Positions 47,919 to 55,800 of a stretch of 64,000 nt of DNA are shown piece by piece. The notes under the pieces are model-generated. The model searched no databases. It saw only the letters and a list, made by a program, of their open reading frames with translations, and was not told the DNA's origin. The translations under genes and the position numbers were made by a program. Each line of letters opens with the position of its first letter. Within the stretch, counting starts at the first letter, position 1. The stretch comes from Chryseobacterium phocaeense (GTDB lineage Bacteria > Bacteroidota > Bacteroidia > Flavobacteriales > Weeksellaceae). The stretch spans positions 2,186,158-2,250,157 of the forward strand of contig NZ_LT827015.1 of assembly GCF_900169075.1 (NCBI RefSeq), written 5' to 3'.

Positions 47919-49091
47919 CTACTCAATCTTTTCTGTCTTTTTAAAAATCAGCCACAGCTTGACCTTTAATGCAATCCAGCCGAGAACAGCGTAGAATACA
48001 AGCAGGATACTCAAATGCTGCAAATAGGGAAATGTAAGTTCAACCGAACCTTTCTGGATCAGTAAGATTTTAAATGCCTGGAGAAAAGGCGTCAGGGGAA
48101 TAATATTTGCCATCAGCTGCACAAAATCAGGCATTGCACTCAATGGCCACGTAAACCCACTGATAATAAATGCCGGTGATGCAATGACCATCAGAATCTG
48201 TGTTGCTTTCAAAGCATCAGGAATAAGAATACTGATAAATACGCCTAAAAATGATGCAGAACCTACAAAAACTGCGGTAAGAAGAATAAAACTGAGTATT
48301 CCTTCCGGCATCGGAACCCTGAATATCATATGCATAAAGTAATAAATTCCCACAATCAGAATGGAGAACACCCAGATGGGAATCACCTTGATCAACATCG
48401 TTGGAAATGCCCATCTTTTCATTTTGACATATTCTTTCACAAATGATCCTCTTTCAAACTCAGCCGCGAAACTTACGGCCATGGCGAGAAGAATCACCTG
48501 TTGCAAAACCACAGCCAGCATGGCCGGCCACATGAAAATAAGATAGTTTCCGGTGGTATTGAAAAGGGTGATATAATTCGCTTTAAAAGGCTCATACTGT
48601 GTTGCTGCTTTTGTTGCGGGCATTCCTGCCTTTTGTAAAGCTTTGATGGATGCTCCGGCGGAAAATGTTCCTATGGTAAGCTGCAGGGCTTTGGATGCGA
48701 AATTGGCGGTAAGAACGTTTCCGGTATTGACATAAACATTCAGCTCGGGATATTTTTTCTGGAGCATATCCGCTTCAAACCTTGACGGGATGATCACCAC
48801 CGCCGCCGCCTCATGCCGGATCACTTCATCTTTTATGCTGAAAGGCTCCTGTGGATATTTAATGATGCTTATGCTTTTATTATCATCCAGCATATCCGTC
48901 AGCTGGTTCGACAAAGGGGTATTGTCCCTGTCGATTACGAGTACCGGTGTATTTTCCACTTTCCCGCTTTTATAGACAAAGCCCAGCAAAGTGGCATAGA
49001 ATACCGGGGCCAGGAAGAAGACGGTCCTCAGGGTAGAATTGCCGATAAAAAGCCTGAACTCCCGTTTTAAAAGCCGGAAAAATTCTTTCAT
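47919..49091 (-). CDS. ABC-2 type transporter permease
   Basis: A 390-residue inner membrane permease of the YhhJ/YbhR-like ABC-2 family. It has an N-terminal helix (TVFFLAPVFYATLLGFVYKS), a ~130-residue periplasmic domain (VENTPVLVIDRDNTPLS...), then five helices including LMANIIPLTPFLQAFKILL, the classic ABC-2 C-terminal block. It works with the HlyD-like and TolC-like proteins encoded upstream. No ATP-binding subunit is encoded nearby, so the energising partner must be elsewhere. Two-base gap from the HlyD-like gene. Confidence 0.92.
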   Translation of the reverse strand: MKEFFRLLKREFRLFIGNSTLRTVFFLAPVFYATLLGFVYKSGKVENTPVLVIDRDNTPLSNQLTDMLDDNKSISIIKYPQEPFSIKDEVIRHEAAAVVIIPSRFEADMLQKKYPELNVYVNTGNVLTANFASKALQLTIGTFSAGASIKALQKAGMPATKAATQYEPFKANYITLFNTTGNYLIFMWPAMLAVVLQQVILLAMAVSFAAEFERGSFVKEYVKMKRWAFPTMLIKVIPIWVFSILIVGIYYFMHMIFRVPMPEGILSFILLTAVFVGSASFLGVFISILIPDALKATQILMVIASPAFIISGFTWPLSAMPDFVQLMANIIPLTPFLQAFKILLIQKGSVELTFPYLQHLSILLVFYAVLGWIALKVKLWLIFKKTEKIE

Positions 49092-49093
49092 AA

Positions 49094-50053
49094 TTATTTC
49101 AGGATAACGTTAGCATTCACCAATATTCCTTTGGCCTTATTCATGTCTTTCGGCTTCACTTTAATTTCGTAAACGGCATCCTGAAGCTGGTAATCGGGAT
49201 AAGCTGTTGTGATATCCGCATATCTGGTCAACTGTTTGATATACACCACTGTGCCCTGCAGATTCTCTTTGTTATACACCACCTGCATATTCACGTCCTG
49301 TCCTTTTTTATATTTTGAAATGGAACTTTCCGGAACGGTAAACCTGAAATAGGTGCTTTTCGGAATATACCCGTTAAATAATGCAAAACCTGCCGTAGCC
49401 AGTTCGCCTGTATTGAGGCTGATGGTTTCTACTTCCATATCATTTGTTGCAATAATATATCTTTCGGAATAGGCCACATTGGCTTCCTGCAGTGCTCCTT
49501 TAGCCTGCGAGGCCTGTCCGGCTGCCATTTCCACTTTTTCAACACGGGTTCCGCGTTGTACATCATCCAGTTCTGCCACCACTGCATCGTATTGTGCCTT
49601 TGCGCCCTGAAGTTTGGCATATACCTCATCATATGCCTGTGGAGACATGAGGCTGTCGCGGTACATATTATTGGCTCTTTTAAAAGATTTCTGGGCAAAT
49701 TCATACTGCTCTTTCAAGCCTTTGTATTTGGCTTTAAGCTGCCTCAGCTGATCTGCCGTGGCTCCGTTTTTGGCCATCTGTTCCTGGGCCGTTGCCGCAC
49801 TTACCGCTCCCTGAGCCTGGGCAATTTTTGCAGAAACTTCCGGTACATCAAGCAATGCCATTGTATCTCCTTTTTTCACACTCTGGCCTTCTGTTACGTA
49901 TATTTTTAAGATCCTTCCGGTTACTTTCGGTGCGAAAGAGATCACTTCCTTTTTCACTTTTCCTTCGGAATCATTAAGATTTTCTTTTTTCTTAGTGCAA
50001 CTCCCTGCCAGAAAAAGAACTGTAAATATTATGAATATATTTTTATGCATCAT
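49094..50053 (-). CDS. HlyD family membrane-fusion lipoprotein
   Basis: A 319-residue periplasmic adaptor, lipobox FLAGSC near residue 19. A biotinyl-lipoyl half-motif SFAPKVTGRILKIYVTEGQSVKKGDTMALLD precedes a coiled-coil hairpin (about 80-180, rich in Ala, Gln, Lys), then a second half-motif and beta-barrel with YFRFTVPESSISKYKKGQDV. It bridges the permease at 47919 and the TolC-like channel at 50068. 14 bases separate it from the tolC stop. Confidence 0.92.
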   Translation of the reverse strand: MMHKNIFIIFTVLFLAGSCTKKKENLNDSEGKVKKEVISFAPKVTGRILKIYVTEGQSVKKGDTMALLDVPEVSAKIAQAQGAVSAATAQEQMAKNGATADQLRQLKAKYKGLKEQYEFAQKSFKRANNMYRDSLMSPQAYDEVYAKLQGAKAQYDAVVAELDDVQRGTRVEKVEMAAGQASQAKGALQEANVAYSERYIIATNDMEVETISLNTGELATAGFALFNGYIPKSTYFRFTVPESSISKYKKGQDVNMQVVYNKENLQGTVVYIKQLTRYADITTAYPDYQLQDAVYEIKVKPKDMNKAKGILVNANVILK

Positions 50054-50067
50054 GGTAAGGATAAGGA

Positions 50068-51477
50068 TTAATAAAGTTTAGTGATATCAAGCTCCTGTGT
50101 GGATCTCATGAGCTCTATTCCGGCTCTCCGCTGGTTAAATAAGGCATTCTGGTATTCCAGTTCCGCTATTTCCAGGTCATTTTCAGCATCAATGAGCTGT
50201 GAAGATTTGCTCATTCCGTACCTGAATTCTTTTTCCGCCTGAACCAACGCACTTTTAGCCAGTTCTTTTTCTTTGGCTTTTAAAGCAATCTGTGCGGTTG
50301 CGATATCATAATTGGTCTGATTGTTAGCCAGATTCAGGGTTAATTTTTTAAGGGCATCTTCTTTTTTATTCTGAAGGACTTCTTTTCCGACTTTTGCAGT
50401 TTCTTCTGCGTGTTTTCCTTCTTTTCCGTCAAAGATCTCCCACTTGAATCCTACACCTGCCGTAAATAAAGGAAGGATATTGATATTGGTTGGCCTCCAG
50501 TCCAGTTTGGCCCCTCCGTAGCCTAAAGCGGGAACTGCAGGAATTACGTTCTCTGAAGTCTTGATACGGCTGCCATACAGGCCAATATAATAAGCAGAAG
50601 CCATGAGCTGGACCTTCGGGATCATCCAGGTTCTTTCTGCCTTGATTTTATAGTCTGCGGCCGTAATCCCATGATCAAGGGCACGAACTTCAGCCCTTTC
50701 TTCGATTCCTTTTTCTGAAGAGAGAAGTTCTACGGGAGCAAGCACAGGATCAATCATCCTCAGGCGGTCTTTACTGATTCCTGTAAGAATATAAAGCTGG
50801 GTGAGAAGAAGTTCTTTTTTGCCTTCATACTCCACCATTTTAGCATTAAGGGTCGCCTGGGCAAGTTCTATTTTCTTATGATCATAGGGAGTGATAAGTC
50901 CGTAACCTAATGCTTTATCCGCAGTTTTTCTGTTGATGTCGAGTCTTTTTTTACTCTCATCGAGGACTTTTTTAGACTGATGAATGAGGGCCAGCTGATC
51001 ATAGGCCTTTGAAATATTGGCTACAACATCATCTTTTGTTTTTTCAAGAAGGATATCTTCGGATATTTTCTTTTCTTCATTGGCTTTTTTCAGATATTTC
51101 ACTTTTCCTCCTGAATAGAGAAGCATTTTAGCGTCTGCTTTTGCAATTCCCGAAAACCCTGAAACATTAAGGTTATTATTAAAACTTCCTTCAGGGATCT
51201 GAATAAAAGGAGCCAGATTGATTTCCGGCGATGTGAGCCTTGCCGTTGCATTAAGATACCCCGCCTGCCCGCTGAGTTCCAGAGTGGGAAGAAAGATGTC
51301 TTTCAGTTTGTGGGTGTCAAGGTCTGTGAGTTTGTTCTGCGTGATCTGCATTTTAAGATCGGAATCTCGGACCATAGCACTGTCTAAAAGTTCTTTAAAA
51401 TCCGGCGCAGACTGTGCCCGGCAGAAAGCAGGGAAAGCCAGAAAACTAAACGCAAAAATCAATAAATTGTTTTTCAT
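50068..51477 (-). CDS. TolC family outer membrane efflux protein
   Basis: A 469-residue outer membrane channel, signal peptide MKNNLLIFAFSFLAFPAFCRAQ. It shows the duplicated OEP pattern: helices DVVANISKAYDQLALIHQSKKVLDESKKRLD and LNLANNQTNYDIATAQIALKAKEKELAKSALVQAE, a strand-loop region in between, and the final SSQLIDAENDLEIAELEYQNALFNQRRAGIELMRS. First gene of the efflux operon tolC-hlyD-permease. Confidence 0.92.
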   Translation of the reverse strand: MKNNLLIFAFSFLAFPAFCRAQSAPDFKELLDSAMVRDSDLKMQITQNKLTDLDTHKLKDIFLPTLELSGQAGYLNATARLTSPEINLAPFIQIPEGSFNNNLNVSGFSGIAKADAKMLLYSGGKVKYLKKANEEKKISEDILLEKTKDDVVANISKAYDQLALIHQSKKVLDESKKRLDINRKTADKALGYGLITPYDHKKIELAQATLNAKMVEYEGKKELLLTQLYILTGISKDRLRMIDPVLAPVELLSSEKGIEERAEVRALDHGITAADYKIKAERTWMIPKVQLMASAYYIGLYGSRIKTSENVIPAVPALGYGGAKLDWRPTNINILPLFTAGVGFKWEIFDGKEGKHAEETAKVGKEVLQNKKEDALKKLTLNLANNQTNYDIATAQIALKAKEKELAKSALVQAEKEFRYGMSKSSQLIDAENDLEIAELEYQNALFNQRRAGIELMRSTQELDITKLY

Positions 51478-51492
51478 GGTTTATGTTTATAA

Positions 51493-51500
51493 CAAATATA
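51493..51500 (-). promoter_or_regulatory. -7 box TATATTTG upstream of the tolC-like gene
   Basis: A perfect TAnnTTTG box on the minus strand, 15 bases before the ATG at 51477. No TTG at the standard distance. Confidence 0.38.
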
Positions 51501-51852
51501 ATGCAAAAATTTGTTAAATCATCGAAGATAATTCATTATAACAATGGATTTAAAATAAGTTTAAAAAGTGTTTAGTTTTAATCCTTTGTTTGTGATAAGA
51601 ATAGAAGATCTGTTTAGTTTTAATTTAAAGGGTGTTTTAATGGAAAGAAAAATTAAATTTTGTGATAAAAAAAATTAACCGCAGATTTTCACAGATGAGC
51701 ACAGATGCTTGCGGGTATTTTTTTGAAACATTAAGATAAATGAAGGAGATAAGAATCGTTAAGGGAAAATCTAAAGATTTTTTAAGTAGTGCGCTTTAAA
51801 GCGAAGCTCAACCTTAATATTCTTAAAAACTTAAATCAAACTTAATGGTTTA

Positions 51853-52006
51853 ATCTTTATCTCTCGCAGATCCAACAGATAAAGCAGATTTAGGATGACA
51901 CATAAAAAATCTTTGATTTTTTCCAAAACTTAGGTGTACTTTATTGCAGCAGCAATTTAATCTTAATTAATCTTAAGTGTTCAAAACTTTTGTAACTTTT
52001 TTGGTT
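51853..52006 (-). repeat. Inverted copy of repeat family A
   Basis: Read on the minus strand it aligns end to end with the units at 300-766: on the plus strand TATCTCTCGCAGATCCAACAG, AAAAAATCTTTGATTTTTTC, AACTTAGGTGTAC, GCAGCAGCAATTTAATCTTA, and finally CTTTTGTAACTTTTTTGGTT are reverse complements of the corresponding blocks. Confidence 0.82.
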
Positions 52007-52133
52007 AATAATTTCATCCCACGGCTTTCTCAGATAACACAGATTTTTTTTAGAAGGTGAATAAAAATTTGTGAAATTTGCGGAATCTGTGGGAACTTTT
52101 TTCTTCAGTTTAAAAAACATGGAATTTATTATA

Positions 52134-52164
52134 AACAAAAAACTCCCCACAAAAAGTGAGGAGT
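52134..52164 (-). terminator. Terminator of the ecotin gene
   Basis: Stem AACTCCCCAC / GTGAGGAGTT (one mismatch) with a five-base loop. On the minus strand it is followed by TTTTTTGTTTATAATAAA. Confidence 0.8.
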
Positions 52165-52184
52165 TCTATGTAAAGATAAATTGT

Positions 52185-52673
52185 TTATCTCTGAACTGCA
52201 GATTTCATTTTCGCATCGGGACGCAAAATCCTGTAACGAACTTCAAGGTCTTTCGGTACATAGAATACTAAAGGAAGTTTGCTGTTGTATCTTACAATCT
52301 CCGGCTGAAGGGTTACAAATTTCTTTGTTTTCTTCTGATCCGGGCAGGCCATCAGGGTTCCTCCTGCTTCTCCATTAGATTCCACTTCATAATAGTTGTA
52401 GCCCCATCCCTGAAGATCCTGGGTTTTTACATTACCCATCAGGAAATATTTGTTGCAGTCTACCATTTTTTCAGTCCCTACAAAAAACTCCACTTTTAAA
52501 TCGCTTTCATTTTTTGCAACGGGCAGCTGAATGTATACCTGTTTGAATCCGTCCTTAGCTTTAGGGAACATTTCAATTTCCAGCTTCTCAAACTTTTCTG
52601 CCTTCTTCTGTGCGAAAGCATTTACACCTGCCAACATGATCAACCCTGTCATTAAAGTTTTTGAAAATCTCAT
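52185..52673 (-). CDS. eco: Ecotin, periplasmic serine protease inhibitor
   Basis: A 162-residue exported inhibitor (signal peptide MRFSKTLMTGLIMLAGVNAFAQ). It aligns through its length with E. coli ecotin: LEIEMFPKAKDGFKQVYIQL, LKVEFFVGTEKMVDCNKYFL, LQGWGYNYYEVES, the reactive loop GGTLMACPD, KKFVTLQPEIVRYNSKLPLV and VRYRILRPDAKMKSAVQ. Cys73 and Cys110 match the conserved disulfide. By alignment P1 is Leu107 (Met in E. coli) and P1' Met108. The frame is open to 52730, but the ATG at 52673 starts the signal peptide. It lies just downstream of the alpha-2-macroglobulin genes, beyond their terminator. Confidence 0.92.
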   Translation of the reverse strand: MRFSKTLMTGLIMLAGVNAFAQKKAEKFEKLEIEMFPKAKDGFKQVYIQLPVAKNESDLKVEFFVGTEKMVDCNKYFLMGNVKTQDLQGWGYNYYEVESNGEAGGTLMACPDQKKTKKFVTLQPEIVRYNSKLPLVFYVPKDLEVRYRILRPDAKMKSAVQR

Positions 52674-52776
52674 TTTGTTTGTTTTTAAAATTTCTGTGAT
52701 ACTTTCAAAAACCATTCCAATATTAAACAAACGTTTAATATTATAGAAACTTTTTAAATAATTTTTATATTCAGAA

Positions 52777-52814
52777 CAAAAAAAGCTGCAGTAACAAGTT
52801 ACTACAGCTTTTTT
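52777..52814 (-). terminator. Terminator of the alpha-2-macroglobulin operon
   Basis: Stem AAAAAAGCTGCAGTAAC / GTTACTACAGCTTTTTT (17 positions, one mismatch) with a two-base loop, 20 bases past the stop at 52835; minus-strand tail TTTTTTTGTTCTG. Confidence 0.88.
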
Positions 52815-52834
52815 GCTTACTTTATTTTTATAAA

Positions 52835-55800
52835 TTACTCTGAAATTGTCACGTTACTTCCTTTTGTATGGGCATTCATCTGTGGTGCATAATAATTCTG
52901 CATCGTCGTAATCCCATTAGAGAACTTACCGGCTGCATTGGAGACAAGGTCATATTCAAAGACATATTTCCCTTTTGGCATGTACTGGATGTAGAAGTTT
53001 GTGGATGCATCTTTTGTGGACTGATAGTAGCCCAGGCTGTTTTTCCACTGGTAACCTGAAAGTACATCCAAAGGCTCAAATCCTGCAGCCCGCATATCTT
53101 TAATATGAATGAATTCCATCGCTCTGTCTGTATTCAGGATCATTCTTACGGTTACTTTATCCCCTATTTTTAAAGGTGTATCCGCTGATATTTTCTGAAG
53201 TTCTTCCCCGTTCACGGTTTTCACCTTTTTGTAAAGCTCTTTGGTGATGGAGATATAATTTTCAGAAGATTTTATTTTATCCAGATCTTCATAATACTGC
53301 CAGAACAAGCCTCCCTGAACAATTCCCGGACCAGGTTTGGTTACGGTAACCGTTCCAAGGTTTTTATCAACCACATCAGTTTTCACGGTTGATTTTACAT
53401 AACCTGTAGCCTGAGTTTGCGGAACCAGTTCTTTTCCGCCCCACACAATCGTTGCTTTGTCGCTATCTGCGCTTGTCCAAGATTTTCCTGAATTCAGAAT
53501 GGTGAAAATCACTTCCGAAGTTCCTCTTGAGCTTCCCCACGAGTTCACTTCTTTCTGTGTGATCAGCCAGATCTTCATTTCTTCAATAAATTTCTGGTCA
53601 TCGGACTTTAAGGTGTTGAATGCTTCCAGAGCGCCTGCGTGATTCACTACCTTGGATCCGAACCAGCCCCAGTCGTTCAGGTTCTGCTTCCAGTAAACTC
53701 CCTGTGTTTGAGTATCAGTGGATGTTTCTTTCAGATAGTTCACCAATTTATTGGAAACGTCTTTCAAACCATACGCATTCATCAGTAAAGCCATACGGTG
53801 AAGCCCGAAGAAAGTGAAATCTGTGATCTTCGCTGTTTTTGCTTTCTGTTTTACCAATGATTTTAAAGTGGCTCCTTTTCCTTTTAAAGGGTATTGTTTT
53901 TCCCAGTAATTTCTGGTGTCAAGATAATCAATGGTCCAGTTGTTCCAGATGTCTCCTTTTTTCACATCCCAGTATTTATCAATCTCATTGTCCACGTACT
54001 GAATGAGTCTTGCTGCCAGCTCTTGCTGTTCTGAACTCTGATATTCTTTTGCATTATCTTTCAGCCATACATTGATCTTTCCTAAATTTTTCAGGATATA
54101 AAGAGAGGTTCCGTAAGAACTTGGGTAACCAGGATACCACGAGAAGCCGCCATCCGGATTCTGCAGTTTCTTAAGGTCATCCCAATCCTGCCTGATCGAA
54201 TTCCTCATGGTATTGGCATCAAATAATAGCGCCAGTTTCTGCATCTGTTCGCCTTCATTTTTACTTTCCAATACCCAAGGGGTTTCTTCCAGTAAAAGCT
54301 GTTTCAGTTCTTGATTTTTCTCAAGATTTGAATTCAACAGACCTTTATTCTGGTATTCTTCAAACACGGTTTTCATTTTCGGATTGGCTTTGAAAACTTC
54401 GGAAGCCAGTACATCGGCAAACCATTTATTGAAGATGACATCAGCAGAATTATTCGGGTCGTTTTTCAGGCTTGGAAGAGCAAACATGATTTCCCAGATC
54501 GGGTTGGTCGTCAGTTCCAGCGTGTTCGAAACATTGGAAATGGTTGTGGAATTCGAATTTTTAAGATTATCAAGAATGAATGTTTTTGTTTCCCCTTCTT
54601 TCACGAAGACAGGAACGGCATCCGTTACCAGCATTCTGTTTGGAAGTACGGCTACCGCCTGCTGCTCACCATCTGAATACGTTCCGGCTTTTGCCACTAC
54701 TTTTAAAATAATGGAAGACACATTATTAGGAACTTTAAGTTTCCATGTCAGGGCCGTGTTTCCTTTTTCAGTGATATCAAAATTCTGTGTTCCAGCGGTG
54801 ATCCCGAATTTTGAAGAAATATTTTCATTGGTAAAGGCATCCAGGATCTGAAGCTCTGCAGAACCGCTTAGTTTTTTATCCGTAAGGTTAGATAATTTGG
54901 ACTGAAGATTCAGTTCATCACCTTCTCTTAGGAATCTCGGATAATTTGGTGTTACTGAGAATTCTTTCTGCGTCACGACCTGCTTTTCCAGGACTGCTGA
55001 TCTGGCATCTTTGGTGTGAGCCAGGAACATCAGCTTCCATTTTGTCAACGCTTCCGGGGAAGTGAATTCGAAGTTTACGTTTCCTTCGGCATCTGTTTTC
55101 AGATCAGGATAGAAGAATGCGGTTTCGTTCAGGTTCTGGCGTACGGGAACTTTTTCAAGATCTTCCGGTTTATCTTCTTTATCAAGAACTCCATCGGCAT
55201 CTGCTTCCTGCTCACTCAATTCTGCTCCTGCATTTGCTTTCATTGATCTTTTCCTAACAGCTCCTGTCACAACAACTTGTTCAAGGCTTGCTTCTTTTGC
55301 AATTGGTGCCGGAGGTGATGCTACCATATTTTCAATCTGTAACCCTGCAACCCTTCCGCCAAAGCCATAACTGCTGAAATCCCCGTCAAACCAGTTGAAA
55401 TTCGGGATGTCTACATAGGCTCCGTTATAGTATTTCAATCTTTTCTGATAATACTGCTGAAGCAGATATTGTCTGATGTCATAAGAAGTAATCATGGAAT
55501 ACGGCGTATAAAGCCTCTGCCAGCTGAAATTATTCGCTGCGAACTGATCCAGTGACATATCGTACATATTGGCCAGGACTTCGGCGTTTATTTTTTCTTT
55601 TTCGCTTCCTGAAACTTTTACCGTCCATTTTTCTTTTGAATTGGGTTCAAGTTTATCCCTGAACGTAATGGTTTCAATTTTCAGAGGCTGTTCCGTGTCT
55701 TTTATTCTTAATGTTACCGATTGGGTCTGCACATCATTGAATGCCGCAACCTGGAACTGAATATTCAATGCAGATACGGCTTTATCTTTAGGAACCTCAA

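Larger units (their letters stand above)
51478..52184. other. 700-base intergenic region rich in repeat family A
   Basis: No gene seen. Besides the inverted family A copy at 51853-52006, it holds AACCGCAGATTTTCACAGAT and GAGCACAGATGCTTGCGGG at about 51677-51710, TAACACAGATTTTTTTTAG and TTTGCGGAATCTGTGGGAAC at about 52035-52097. All are variants of the ATCTGCGG module. A -7-type box for tolC lies at 51493-51500. Confidence 0.7.

Noticed and set aside
55230..55290. A TonB-dependent receptor plug domain in the A2M protein
   Set aside because: Only the short LEQVVVTG segment resembles the receptor junction; no plug or barrel follows, so it is treated as a linker motif only.
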